A DNA stretch of 64,000 nt from Paralvinella palmiformis (GCA_025642065.1 JAODUP010001286.1:1-64000), one strand, 5' to 3'. Shown: positions 24,725-37,650, counted from the first letter of the stretch. The notes: generated from the sequence alone by a model not told the origin. Translations and numbers: made by a program.

Positions 24725-26770
24725 GACATATAGAATATGAAATATAAATATACAATTTGTCCCAATGAAGCCTATAATGAACTTTTAAATTTATATCACA
24801 ATGTTTTAATGAATCATTTCCGATCGTTAAAATACCATCTAAAACCAAACTGCCAAAACATGAACCATGGTACACACCTGGTATTAGGGTGTCTTCAAAA
24901 ACAAAGGCTAAGTTGATCTTTAAAAAATCAATACCTCCTAAACATAACATACAAAAATGTAAAGAATTTAACATATTGCATACAAAACTTCAACATCCAT
25001 TAAAAACAACCTATTTTGAAAATAAAATGGAAGAAATTAAGTTCAATATTACGAAAACCTGGAGCACCCTTAACAAAATAATAGAAAAACATAATGACAA
25101 ATCTGGACTCCCAAATAACTTTGTAAGAAATAACACCCAGGTCGGTGACAGCCAGAAAGTCGCTGAGGCTTTCAATATATTCTTTTTCAAAAATAGGACT
25201 CCAAACTGGTCTTAATGTTCCTAAAGTTAATACAAGTTTTAAATCATTTATGCCCAAACCCACACTCCATAGTATATTTCTAGGTCCAGTTAGCGCAATC
25301 AAACGTTTTAAACTAAAACCTAAAACCAGCTCTGGTTATGATTTTATATCGACTAAACTTATCAAGGCTACTATTAAAGACATACTAGAACCTCTCACTC
25401 AAACTGGAATAATAATAATAATATAAGAAGCGCCTATATAACATCTAAGAAGGTTACTTTAACGACATGACATGACAATAGCAAAAGTCATCCCTATTTA
25501 TAAACCTTGTGATAAGACCGTATTAAAAAATTATAGACCTATTAGCTTACTCCCAGCATTTAGTAAAGTAATAGAAAAAGTCAAGTTTAAAAAATAACTT
25601 ATATACCAATAATGAATACCAATAATTTATTCTTTAAACACCAGTATGGGCTCCTAGAAAATCACTCAACTGTTCATCCAATTCTCCATCTATTAAACCA
25701 ATGTGTTCTATCTACAAATCATCCTGAGTTTACATTAGCTATCTTTTGTGCAGAGCCTTTGACCTAATCAGTCATGTTATTTTGTTAAGCAAATTACGTT
25801 GTTACGGAATACAAGGTATTGCGCATGACTGATTTATAAATTAGTTGACGGATCGTGTAGAGTATGTTGACATTGACGGATACAAATCATCACACTCTCA
25901 CATACAATGCGGAGTTTCTCGAGGCTCAATTCTGGGACCTGTTTTATATTTGATTTATGTAAATGACACATGTTTCTCTTGGAATGGTCGTATGCTTTCG
26001 ATTGCTGATGATACAACCACTTATGTATCTGACTCGAACGTTGTTATTCTTTTTAATAATGCAAACATTCTCTATTTATATGGTTCTGCTCAAATCGACT
26101 TTCGCTAAATCCCAACAAAACTAAATATATCATTATAAGACCTCTATCGTTAAAAGGTGATCTTTCCCCCAAAACACATATTAATTGAAAACACCTTGCT
26201 GCAAAGAATAGGCAACGGTCGTGATAAAAAGCGGTCAAATTCTTAGGTATTCTGATTGATGAACATTTAATACGGAGACATCATCTATCCCACATTAATC
26301 ACAAGGTATCTCGAGCATAATTCTCCTTGAAACGAGTTCTCCTAAGCAATGCATGAAAACGTTATACTATTCACTCGTTCATTCTCATCTTTCATGCGGA
26401 AACCTAGTTTGGGAAAAGGCGACTTAACCGGCTTTACGTCAGACCATTTTGCTACAAAAACGGGCTATCCGTTTAATCAACAATGCCCAGTACAACAGCC
26501 ACACTGACCCACGTTTCCGTAGTTCTCGTATATTAAAGCTCGCTGACTTAGTAGAATACCAGGCAGCACTTTCTGGCGTTTGATTATAATGCTAAACATT
26601 ACCAATATCGTTTAATGGCATTTTCACATTCAATAGAGATCTGCCAAACGCCCGTCTGACAAGACAATCGGACTATTTGCATGTATATTGTTACCGTTGA
26701 CCCAGGATTATTATCAACCCAGTCTACCTCCCATTTTATTAGTTTTCCGTGATAGACAAAATCGTTTTGT
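24725..26770 (+). mobile_element. Most complete LINE pol relic (CR1/Jockey-like), plus strand
   Basis: The remnant starts in the linker after the endonuclease: EPWYTPGIRVSSKTKAKLIF near 24860, then WSTLNKIIEKHND and VAEAFNIFF to about 25190. The reverse transcriptase follows in several frames. Fingers SSGYDFISTKLIKATIKDIL are at 25330, then KVIPIYK and [19 protein letters not shown] at 25490-25580, then a palm start near 25735 with the SKAFD box damaged. VSRGSILGPVLYLIYVND is at 25916 and IADDTTTYVSD at 26001, with the catalytic aspartates kept. The thumb VKFLGILIDEHL is at 26240, then LSCGNLVWEKA, TILLQKRAIRLINNAQYNSH and a C-terminus near 26640. The 5' endonuclease half is absent and about ten frame breaks are present. 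A (TA)n array follows. Confidence 0.93.
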
Positions 26771-26939
26771 TATTTTAATTTATACATTCTTGTCCTGTTG
26801 CTTCTCTTTTCTCCTCCTCTCGAATACGGCAACCATCCCTCATCCATCATAGGGCCAGTAGTAAGATACCACTAATGGTATACTGGTCCTTTCAATTTAC
26901 ATTTTAATTACTAATTATAATCAATATGTAAGCCTTGTG

Positions 26940-26940
<1 letters not shown>

Positions 26941-27012
<72 letters not shown>
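26941..27012. repeat. (TA)n microsatellite
   Basis: About 35 TA units just beyond the LINE 3' end, followed by a short (ACTT)n run near 27036-27053. Confidence 0.97.
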
Positions 27013-27019
<7 letters not shown>

Positions 27020-27055
27020 AAATAAATAACCTTATTTACTTACTTACTTACTTAC

Positions 27056-27600
<545 letters not shown>

Positions 27601-28387
27601 GACAGACAGACAAGCCGACATACAGATAAACAGAGATACAGGCAGACCGACAGACAGACATAGTGATAGACAGATAGACAAAGCGAAGGGCAGGGAGGGG
27701 AAAAGGTGGATACAAGGATAATTTAGGCTAGTGTGTAAAGCAGAATGGAGACAACCGAAGGCTCTAAACACGCTACTATTAGTTTACACGATTGGTTAAT
27801 TTTTGTTGTTTTAGTAGATTTAATATATTGAAATCATCGGGAGGATATTCGTGAAGAGGAGAATGATAAATAGAGAGTTGATGCTCCACTGAGCTTGTCT
27901 AAGGTGATTATTCGTGTTATTTAACATTAACAGGATAAAGTGCCCTATTCTTCATTTATTTATCGACATCACTTTTAGTTCCAGTAAAAATCCATTAGAA
28001 TACACGAGAGTATGACAATTTAGATGCCCCCTGCTTCATATTGGAACAAACTAGTAACGTGTCACTGTGTAAAAACAGCGTCAACCGATTTCGTCGATTT
28101 GTTTTTAAAGATTTGTTGGCAAAAGGCCTGCAAAAATAGATAATAATTATTTTCATTGGTAGGATTATTGAATTTTGTGATAATTTGATGATAAACGATA
28201 CGTATTATCTTGTCTATTGAGCATATCAAAGGTGAAAGGTTTGTTGCGTCTTAAAGAATAATTAATATGAAATTATTTTATTCTAAAATCAGACATGAGG
28301 CTGTTGCATTATAGGTTGTTAAATTACCTAGTGTCTCTTTCCACCTCAAAAAAACAGGGACATGATAGTTTTTCAATCATTAAACGA

Positions 28388-28570
28388 TGACACGTATGAT
28401 CCCATACAATAAGGCTGATATATGTTTCATTAAAATGATCCATGTGATACTTTCTGAAATAATTACATTGTAATGGAAAAATTAATTTTCAACCAAATGG
28501 CTTATTGACATTTGGATACAAAATCATGTTTTGGACTAAATTAGTGAAAGAAGAAAACGAATCTCGTCTT
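28388..28570 (+). repeat. Module h, first of two direct repeats
   Basis: Matches 29988-30165. Shared landmarks are ACGTAtGATCCCATA.A, GGCTG.TgTATG.TTCA.TAAAAT.ATC.ATGTGAT, and TTAGTGAAA.AA.AAA.GAATCTC. Spacing between copies is about 1.6 kb. A weaker related segment at 28600-28790 also shares the CTAGTaTCTCTTTCCA motif with 28330. Non-coding. Confidence 0.7.
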
Positions 28571-28869
28571 TCCAAATTTTACAGCTCTTTTTAAACTTCA
28601 TCTGTTACAAGTGGTATTTAATATTTTACTTCCTATGTAATGTTTATTATAAAAATGTTGTTAGATTATCTAGTATCTCTTTCCATATCATAAAAGGGAC
28701 TCTTGTCTTGAGTAAAACAATTCAAAAGACTAGAGGTCATTTGCTTTTCGTCATCTAAAATATTACGTGTCGATGAAACGGAATTATGATAACTTCCATA
28801 CATATTGAACTTTGTGTAGGCATGGTTACAATTTGATAATCGATACTCCGCATAATATTTCTATAATTA

Positions 28870-29520
28870 ATATTAAGTTTTGTAAGCAATATATGAAGAC
28901 ATTGAGAACATGTCTATTAAAGTACTAATTAGTTACATTAATTATTCCGTGTCGACGAAATTTATGCCTGATACTAGATATTTCTCGTGGAATGGAGAAG
29001 CATCAGCATATGTTAGTGTCATTACCAAATATAAAATATAGGACTAAGACATAGATACATAAAGGGGCGCCTCCATGGTCTAGCGGTAGCGTGTTGGACT
29101 ACAGATCACTACTATCCGTGTTCAAAACTCGGCGTGGACATATCTGAAGGTTGTTTCGTCTTTGACTTCGCCTCAATACATTTGGAGGTCGCTCGGCCCA
29201 TTTAGCCTACCTTGTGCACAAAAGTGGCCGTAAAACATCGATCGTCATCAATCATCCTAGATACATAAATGATGAAACATGTACGATTGTAGTCTAAGCC
29301 GTAGTCATTTCCTGTCTGGACTATAGCAGTGCCAAGATATATAATATCCATCTGTCTTTCAACAAAACGTCTGCAAAGAGTGCACAACATTGTTGCATGT
29401 TTGTTGAGAAACATATAACAATACCCTAACTTCCTGTAATTGTCGGAAAACCTTACAAAATTATTTCCCCCAGATTCAATGCACTGAGTGGAATAGCCCC
29501 ACTAGATCTTAGATGGCTTA
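28870..29520 (+). repeat. Module i, copy 2, interrupted by SINE-B
   Basis: Collinear with 20130-20600 (landmarks given there), with a SINE-B inserted at 29064-29257. The last part is the start of a LINE C-terminal remnant. Confidence 0.6.
29064..29257 (+). mobile_element. SINE-B, best-preserved copy, with 12-bp target-site duplication
   Basis: Starts GGGGCGCCTCCATGGTCTAG, containing an A-box-like TGGTCTAGCGG. A degraded B box (GTGTTCAAAACTCGG) lies about 40 bases later, then the family body (ATATCTGAAGGTTGTTTCGT, GTGCACAAAAGTGGCCGTAA). It ends in ATCAATCATCC. Perfect 12-bp direct repeats TAGATACATAAA at 29052-29063 and 29258-29269 fix the ends. It sits within module i and is absent from the paralogous site near 20400, so it inserted after those copies separated. 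Confidence 0.92.
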
Positions 29521-29720
29521 TCGAAATGGAAAGGTCAATGATGGTTCTTCAGGCTGAGTCTTATTCACGTTTGATGGTACTGAAAAGTCATACAATAATC
29601 AACGGAGAGAAATCGTTTCTAGTAACAGTGCCAATGCTCGGGAATGGCTTGCCTGGAAATATTAAACTTGCAGGAAGTAAATAATTATTTGGCATTTGTT
29701 TTTCTTTTCCAGTCAGAATA
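29300..29720 (+). mobile_element. LINE C-terminal remnant (CR1/L2-like)
   Basis: The plus strand reads SGIAPLDLRWLIEMERSMMV near 29491, then HTIINGEKSFLVTVPMLGNG, matching the C-terminal pattern of L2/CR1 proteins (GLAP.YL..L, then a PR......F....P..WN.LP block). Upstream frames are broken. No catalytic region is left. Confidence 0.7.
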
Positions 29721-29987
29721 TTGGGGCCCCGAAAATTAACAGCTTCATATCATAGAGGGTTATATTTTCAATACTATTTTGAGCTTTAAAGTTTACGGGA
29801 AACGTTTCTGAGAAATATTAGCTAGATCAGGATTGGAAGAGGGTTGAAGAGGGAACAGGAAGATGATATGAATTATAGTAATTCATCTATGTAATCCTAC
29901 GTCTTCCCTTTATTATTAGTCATATGCCATAAACAGGAGTTGCTGATTAACTATCGCATCGACGTTTTTAAATCTTAAAAAGTTGAA

Positions 29988-30165
29988 ACGTACGATCCCA
30001 TAAATATGAAGCTGTTGTATGATTCACTAAAATTATCTATGTGATCATTGCTAATATTATTATAATGTAAGTTAAGCAAGATTTTAAAACAAATCGTTTG
30101 TTGATCTTTGGATAGAAATTAGATTTTTAACTTAATTAGTGAAATAAAAAAGGAATCTCATTAGT
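29988..30165 (+). repeat. Module h, second direct repeat
   Basis: Partner of 28388-28570, in the same orientation. See that entry for the landmarks. Confidence 0.7.
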
Positions 30166-30229
30166 AATGTTCATCATTTTGTTGATTTATATTTGTTTGA
30201 ATGAAGACTGAGAGAATACTCACAGAATA

Positions 30230-30890
30230 TGTTTTAAGTGAATCCGCATAGGTTAAAGTCAAAACTTTTGCTACACGATATTTATTTTCCAATACGAAAA
30301 TATAATGAACATGACAAGAAAACAATTAGTCTGAATACGCTATATATATATAACGTTATCATAATCCATATTTAAAAAGGAATGTAATATTTCATCAGTT
30401 TCAAGTTTGGTCTTTGACATTGATTTAAATATAGATTTTTTGCAAATGAAGTGAGAATGAGACATAGTCCTTTGACTAGAGTGTTTATGTTGTTAAACAC
30501 TTTTCTGAGGTTCACCCCGGTATACAAATGCCCGATTAATGAAGTCAAATCGATATGGTTATAAAATTTGTAAATATATAATTAAACATTATAACCGAGA
30601 ACCAAGGAAGTTACATAACTTTAGATGTAAAGTGAATCATTCCATCTTGAACTTTTCTAATTCTAGCTGATGGTGACTAATACAAGATTACAAGCTGATG
30701 GAATATAACGTTTTATTTCCGTAATCAGTTAATAATATCCTATTAGCCTTGGAGACTTACGATCACAACAGAGATTTAATAATCGGATGAAGGTTTCTTC
30801 CTGGACAACAATCCTGATTAGGATAATGATTGTGCTGCTGCGAAAAACATTAATATTGCAATTAGTTCAACTACTAGATCGACTAATATT
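30230..30890. other. AT-rich spacer
   Basis: No recognised gene or element. Confidence 0.4.
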
Positions 30891-30896
30891 CCTTCT

Positions 30897-31010
30897 ATCA
30901 TAATTACTACTACTACTGCTACTGCTACTAATATTAGTACTACTGCTACTACTACTAATGCTACTAATACTACTACTACTAATACTACTACAACTCTCAG
31001 TAAAACTACT
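30897..31010. repeat. Imperfect (ACT)n trinucleotide tract
   Basis: ACT/GCT/AAT trinucleotides with interruptions. Minus-strand frames across it translate as valine- or serine-rich low complexity and are not genes. A comparable (AGT)n tract in the opposite sense is at 43600-43700. Confidence 0.92.
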
Positions 31011-31050
31011 ATCACTATTTCTACTTTTAAAAATATTGAAAATAATAATA

Positions 31051-31443
31051 ATATTCCTGTCAGACATCTTACATCATTATTGTGGCAAATAGCAACGCTC
31101 TAAGTTTAATGCGAAATGTGAACAATTTCGATATATACAATTAAGAACTTCAATTCTTATATAAATGTACCTCAAACATGACCTTCAGAAACGCTACCGA
31201 TGAATTTTATTCCACTATTTGTAGTCATCAACCAGAGATTCAATTCTGTACTTCTGAAAATATATTCGTTGTCACACATCTTACATCATTATTGTGGCAA
31301 ATAGCAACGCTCTAAGTTTAATGCGAAATATGAACAATTTCAATATAAACAATTAAGAACTTCAATTCTTATATAAATATACCTCAAACATGACCTTCAG
31401 AAACGCTACCAATGAATTTTATTCCACTATTTGTATTCATCTG
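31051..31443 (+). repeat. Tandem duplication, 211-bp period
   Basis: 31051-31261 is repeated from 31262 with a period of 211 bases, for example GCAAATAGCAACGCTCTAAG at both places. Only about a dozen differences are visible over 180 bases, so it is recent. The second copy stops near 31443, where a TGTC/TCTG-rich tract begins. Confidence 0.93.
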
Positions 31444-31619
31444 TATGTCAGTATGTTTGTCTGTCCTTCTATCTGTGCATCCGTCCGTCTGTCAGTCTAT
31501 CTGTTTCCTGTGTTAAGTGATTTTACATCAAACTTTAACTATTCAAACAACCTGACATTCTATTCCTGGTATATTCCTGCTATTCTTAAACAATTCCGCA
31601 CCAACTTGACTCCCAGATG

Positions 31620-32270
31620 AGGATACTAAACAAATCCATCGATATGCCAAACCGTATCCGAATACATTATCGGCTGAATCTTACACTACGATCTCGGGTT
31701 AGAAGCCTAAGAATCGCTGTGTTGCATGGCGATTGACGCGTGTAGTCGCCGATAAATGGCTTCCTGAAAAGCTGTATTTAAGCTATTTAACAGCTGTATT
31801 TGGATTATTTATAGTGTATTAAGGGTATATGATCTCCAGATCGTAATTTGGCATTTAATAGAAATGGCACAAACTTCATCCAATAGATATATGACAATAA
31901 ACTAAGTAACATTCAGCGCGATTTGCATGGCGGTCCTAGTCCGGTCAGTCTAGTTCAAACAATTTTGTTTGTAGACTTTTTGCCACCTGACATAACGATG
32001 TGAATGGATTTAATCAATGATCACATATTTTATAATTCAATGGGTGATTCCTATTACTGTGACATTGCTATTTATGCATGATACCTTGTACAAATATATT
32101 GAAAATGAACTGTTTTATTTTCTGATTCAGCCATTCGTGCAATGTTTACAACATGTAAATATCAACGGTGTTAATATTATAATTTAATAAATAAATAAAA
32201 ATAATATATAGGTGATACATATATGATTGGTTACCAGGTACAAGGTACACATACACACATACATATGCGC
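31620..32270. other. Spacer, nothing recognised
   Basis: No recognisable element. 31640-31990 is less AT-rich than its flanks. Confidence 0.35.
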
Positions 32271-32290
32271 ATACACACTCACATACATAT

Positions 32291-32440
32291 TGGACCACAT
32301 ATCATTACAACCTGAGTTCGAATGTCGGCATGAGCATATCTGAAGAGTGTTTCATCTTTGACTTCGTTTCATTACCTTTGTAGGTCACTCGGGCCATTTA
32401 GCGCAAAAGTGGCCGTAAAATTATTATCATCATCATCATC
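32291..32440 (+). mobile_element. SINE-B, 5'-truncated copy
   Basis: Begins in the anticodon-side of the head (TTGGACCACATATCATTAC), keeps a better B box (GAGTTCGAATGTCGG) and the family body (ATATCTGAAGAGTGTTTCAT, AAAAGTGGCCGTAAAA). It ends in a (TCA)n tail. No clear target-site duplication was seen. Confidence 0.85.
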
Positions 32441-33060
32441 TCATTTAAAGTAGTCTAATTTGGGAAGCTCCTCCTCGTTCAACTTCGTATTGGTTCAATC
32501 TAATAAGATAATTTTGGTTTTCCAACCAAAGTAATACGAACTATTTTTGAAGTCAGCTGACCTCTGGTATGAACCAGTTATATGATGTAGATAATACTTT
32601 TTTCATCATATGTAAATGATGGTCGAGACCACATATAATCAAATGTTTGACCTCATATTTTATACCACGTGATATTCATAAAACCTGATGCTAAGATCGG
32701 GTGATGTCCTGCGATCACGGGATGCAAGGTCATGCGATCACTTCGGCCGCATCATAACATTTGTGAGTTGATGGCCGTTACATAAAAACACGTGCTCTGA
32801 AAATTTCTGGGATACACTATTAAACATATACAGAGACGCTGATACATGCGCACACGCACGCTGGCGTATATATATTCGCATACAAGCCAGCCAGAAATGT
32901 ATCTTTCCACTCTATTTCATATATATAGTTTAGCGACATAAAACTCTCATAATATCACTGACATACAGGTAAAATATATACATACAAGACCACAGATTTA
33001 ATATCACATACAGTATACAACCTGACAAAATACAATAGTCCAAAGGATTACGTTACTTTT
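32440..33060. other. Spacer with CA/ACAC-poor simple sequence
   Basis: No gene or element recognised. Contains a GATCGGGTGATGTCCTGCGA segment with internal near-repeats (GCGATCAC motifs) around 32690-32745. Confidence 0.35.
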
Positions 33061-33420
33061 GAAGTAATTGAATATTTATGTACTTCTTGAATAAAACTTG
33101 TATTCAACAATTTATCTCTTCTTTGTATACATGACCATGATTATTAATACATGCTTCCCTAAATGGAAGTATGATTAATTGCCATTGCCTGGCTAATTTT
33201 CAGCATACAAATCAAGCGATTCGGAGAGTTTGTGAATGTATTTTGTCACAATTATCGTAAACATTTATTTTCATGTGGTATCATCATTAATGACAGTGCA
33301 CCCGATTGGTTACATTGTCATACATATGCCTATTTGTCCAAACCTTTATCTCAAGTGCTAAATCAATAATGACACAGGTTATACATTCAGAATGAGGAGA
33401 TAGTATATTTCAGAAATTTC
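33060..33420 (+). repeat. Module g, copy 1
   Basis: Collinear with 62310-62690. Landmarks are TACTTCTTGAATAA.A.TTGTAT at 33079, CTGGCTAAttTtC.GCA near 33189, ATCAAGCGATTCGGagAGTTTGTGAA at 33212, a TTTATTTTCATG segment at 33264, CACCC.ATTGGTT at 33299, and a GAGGAGATAgTATA segment at 33396. Non-coding. Confidence 0.75.
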
Positions 33421-34690
33421 TGACCGACCTATGACTCATTCTTAATATAGTTGATGAAAATATTTTAAAGAAGACACTGTCTTCTGAATCGTCATCTAAT
33501 TGCTTCCTTTGAGATTTCTTTATACATCACACCTAGAATCTCCTTTGAATCCTTAATTTCAGATATTGAACTGACTTTTCCATCTAAGAAATTAGCTTAT
33601 AGTCAAAATAAGTGACTGTCAGTTTTAATATCCGAATTAATTAGGCCAGACGATATAATACATTTAGGCCTTTAGGTTTCTAAGTCCATGTTTGGGAACA
33701 GGTTGATGAAGAAATAGGTCAAAAATCTTTTTTTAAGTCCAATATTTAGTCAATAACACCCATCAGTCAATATTTCGACTTAATTGTTGAGTGGTCTAAT
33801 ATCGTTAACTCCTTGTAAAGGCACTCTATTATAAAAAACCTTTGAAATACAAATAATAACCTAGAAATGAAAATAAAAACTATCTGCTTAAAAGGGGACT
33901 AATACGTGATGATGGTGACGAAATTTGCTAGTTTCTTTAACTGCCTTCCTTAATAGGTACGTATTATACAAGCATATATTCGTCCTAGCCTTTCAACATT
34001 TATTTTGTTCGAATAGAAGTGACTTCGTCTGAATGAGAATATTCAGCTTAATGGCAAGAATTATCGTATTCCTACCCCGACTGCGACCAAAGTCGTTTTG
34101 AACTGTGTCAGTCTCATGGATGTTTAGCTTGTCCCAGCTCTCGTAGCATTTTCTATTCCAACAAATTCTAACAAATGTGCCTGCATAGTAGTTATTGAAT
34201 CGATCATTAAGCGACCCATATACCCCAAGATTCAAAAGCTATACTTATAATTCCAAAATAGCCAGAAATTCCTTGTTGTTATCGCATAACAAGAAATCAT
34301 GAGTTACATATAAATGAGAAAACAGTAATGGTCTAAATACAGGTTATAGCGCATTCCATCGTTTGTTTTTAAGTCGATGTTCAAATTATGTTGAATAATT
34401 CGGATGACTGCAAATTGAAAATCAAACCACAAACTTAGGTTAACTCCAAGTTTAGTAAGTGCCTATAAGAAGAAAAATAACACATACAAAATATTTTTAA
34501 AGTGCAGATCAAAAGAAAGTGAAATTAAATACAAAGTGTACAAAATCAAGATAATTACCATATTAAGGATTTCTGATAAAACAATAGTATGGTAACACAT
34601 TGGTTAAATATAAAAAATAATAACAAAAATAATCGGTAGTTATTAAATGAAATAACTATGAGAAAGAAAAATTCGTACAAATGGCCAAAT
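33420..34690. other. AT-rich region, nothing recognised
   Basis: No long frame with a known motif. The minus-strand frame at 33993-34235 has no recognisable domain. Confidence 0.35.
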
Positions 34691-36310
34691 GTATTTTACT
34701 GTAGTAGCCAGTTGGTGTCGGTTAAGAAAACAATATCTGATGGTTTTAACAATTTCTTTACAAAAATCGGTCCTGTGTTGGGCAAAACATAAAAAATGTT
34801 GTGGCTATGATGGTATCAATATGCCTTTAGTTTTAGATCCTTCAATTATATTGTACAATCTTTAACATATACCTGTGACAAATCATTTGAAACTGGTATA
34901 TTTCCAGATGAGGTGAAGATTGTCAATATTGTACCTTTATTTAAGGATGGGGAACGTAAAGAATTTTCTAATTATAGACCTGGGACTAATTTTGCCTCAA
35001 TTTTAAATATTCTTCAAAAAGACCAATATTATATACAAAAGTCAGTATGGCACCAGATACGTCCCCTGTACATGATTGGTACATACGGAATTAATCGAAT
35101 ATATCACTAATAATTTAGATAGTAATTTGGTAACAACTGATGTTTTTATTGATTTTAAGAAAGCATTTGATATCATAGGTCATTCCATTTTGATTAAAAA
35201 AACTATGCCATTATGGTGTACGAGATATTGTTTCAATTTGGATAAAATATTATTTAACTAACATAAAACAATTGGTTGTTTATGATGATATTTCTTCAGA
35301 TTATAGAACTATGCTATGTGGAATTCCACAAGGTTCTATTTTGAGACCTATTTTATTTTTTACTAGATATCAACGATCTGACAAATATTTCAATAAATTA
35401 AATTTTATATTGTTTGCTAATGATGCCAATGCATTTTATGCTGGCAAAAGCATAACATAGGTTAATAATGTATTGAACAATAAATTAAGGCAAATGAGTA
35501 AATCGTTTAAAGCTAATAAATTATCTCTGAATATCAATAAAACAAATTACATGTGTTTCCATAAGCGCCTTATCTGGATGATTGTAAACTCCAGATTCAT
35601 GGATTATAAGTCAGTAGAGTACAAGATACTAAATTCCTAGGAGTAATGGTACATGGAAAATTGTCATGGTATAAACGTATTAATGCTGTTTATAAAAAAG
35701 TCTCCAAAAATATTTATATTATTTACACATGTTAAACATGTTATACTGTGCATTAATACTTGCATTTTTTAGATATTTAAAATTAAAAACCTTGATTATA
35801 ATCTATTAATTCAAAAAAATATGTTACCTATCAATCTACAAACAAAAAATCACAACAAGGTAAGAAATACATTCCTATGGTAAAAGGTCTAGTAAAAAGG
35901 GAAGGCTTAATGTAAACTGTTGTAAGACGAAAACAAATAATGAGGTCAATTAATGTTATGGCTTTTAAATTATAAAACCAATTAGATGCTAATGTTCATA
36001 ATGTTAAAACAATTCATATTTGTAAGCAAATAATTAAGAATATGTTCATTTCTTTATATGACTGATACCGATGCTTAGGTATGTCCATAATCACTTCAAA
36101 ATTGTACTTAAATAGATTTGTTGCTGTTTCATAAAGATATAATAGTGTATTTTGACTATTCTACATTTGTTTTATTTTAAACTTTGTCATGAATGTTTTA
36201 ATGTTATATTAAGGGGAATGCATTATATAAGCAATGTTTCTATCATCATCCTTTTAAACATTCAATGATGTATTGTGGATGTTGGAATAAACAAATTGAA
36301 TTGAATTGAA
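34690..36310 (+). mobile_element. L2-like LINE relic with damaged catalytic box
   Basis: Plus-strand reverse transcriptase in several frames. DGFNNFFTKIGPVL is near 34740, then FETGIFPDEVKIVNIVPLFK at 34888-34945 and EFSNYRPG at 34964. After a deletion come YITNNLDSNLVTTDVFIDFK and KAFDIIGHSILIKK at 35100-35200, then CGIPQGSILRPILF at 35320. The catalytic box reads FANDANAFY, so the first of the two aspartates is N. The thumb and C-terminus (ANKLSLNINKTNYMCFHKR near 35515, KFLGVMVHGKLSW near 35630) are also visible. The 3' end is a short run of ATTGA pentamers at about 36293-36309, a tail type known from L2-related LINEs. The 5' half is absent. Confidence 0.92.
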
Positions 36311-37147
36311 CAGTGTGTATTATTAATAATTACTTTGATTTGAACTGGACTGGTAGCCAATTTGTCAATTACAGTATTCCTAAAAGGATCAAACCTAAGA
36401 TAAATATACTTTAATTTACAGCACTAGAGGTTCGAATCAATGAGGATCCATGAGGTGGATATACATCAGCTAACGAGGTTAAGCCACATGATAATTAGTT
36501 TAGAGATATCGACGCTTTGATAGTTTTACGTTGAAACAATACCTCGTCAGTCACTAATGCCTTAGATAAAGGTTTTCATTTAGCAAATGCTTATATCAAA
36601 TTACATATTATATTTAATCTTTATTCTCATTGAATCAAGATCAACACTGGCATCATGTAGCTTATCTGCTAACTAACGTCATTGGTACAAAAAGATTGTC
36701 AAATAAAAGAATAATAGTTAATGGTAGGTAACTCGTATTTATAAATAATTAACTTTACATGTAAATAAATTCTAACAAACCTTTTCTGTCCAGATGACAT
36801 TTGTGCGCACTAAGTTTTGCGGATATATTATACCGTATTTAGATATATATTCATCCTCCATATAGTCTCTGAATGTTACTAACCTAAAATTATAGCTCTC
36901 CCATTGCCAACTCCGGGAAAGCTAATTAATTTAATAAGAGCGTCTATTTGTTTAAATCTATATATTTTTGTTCGAGAAATGTTACTTGGTTGCAAATGTT
37001 TGAAAATCTCCCAAATATTTCTTTATCTAAATGTATTTAAGTTTTCTTCACTGCTAATTCGTAATAGATTATGAAATTAAAATTAATTACATGTATTAAA
37101 TATAGCTATACTTATAAGAATCCACATTTTGCTGTATATCCATGGAC

Positions 37148-37650
37148 GTGTACCGATATATATGGTTCATATAAGTAGGATTTATTTAGATATTCGAACC
37201 CAGAATAAAGCTGAGATCAGCATCTGAGGTGTCGAAATGTTTTATATACAGGTTTCTTTTGGACCACAGAAAATTACTGTTGAATGTATGTAGCAAGTCA
37301 CCATTGAACCACACTCACGTGTTGTTTGTTGCGAGCTGTGGTATCAAATGGTATGTTTTTAACGTGCTTCCGCTTTTTGTACGTAGCCTGCATGTAGCCG
37401 CTTTCCTGTGGGCGTGACATATTTGTCACGTACGAAAAGCGAATTAGCTGGTTCCCACAGGCTGATGAGTAGACCAGACACATGCTTAGGTAAACGCATA
37501 CATGTATCAATATGTGAAGGGATGGAACATTTTATTTTTAGATTAATGTATGTATAGTTGTATTTGTATTTAGATTTATGAAGGTAGGTCTCGAAGGATG
37601 TTTAGATATGTTGATGATCTGTGCCTGTTGCCTCTTTATATGTACCCTAA
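37148..37650 (+). mobile_element. Repeat R, copy A, unclassified interspersed element
   Basis: About 500 bases matching 46752-47227 closely (around 90% by eye) and continuing with sequence that matches 45867-45980. Internal features are an 8-bp inverted pair CCTGTGGG (37405-37412) and CCCACAGG (37454-37461), and here a second 6-bp hairpin CGTGAC/GTCACG. A short frame on either strand is not obviously coding. No terminal inverted repeats, tRNA head or known motif was seen. It ends in (AC)n(TA)n. Confidence 0.7.

Noticed and set aside
24711..25302. Minus-strand frames of 87 and 100 codons
   Set aside because: They are antisense to the clear plus-strand LINE coding at 24725-26770.
30818..31067. 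Valine- and serine-rich minus-strand proteins
   Set aside because: They are translations of the (ACT)n trinucleotide tract.
37460..37500. CTGATGAGTAGACC in repeat R as a hammerhead ribozyme
   Set aside because: No GAAA box with a pairing stem II follows, and permuted arrangements give only 2-3 bp stems and a forbidden G at the cleavage position.
37578..37650. FRYVDDLCLLP in repeat R as a reverse-transcriptase YVDD box
   Set aside because: Copy C has YVDA in the same place, no other polymerase motif is seen on either side, and the match is only a few residues.
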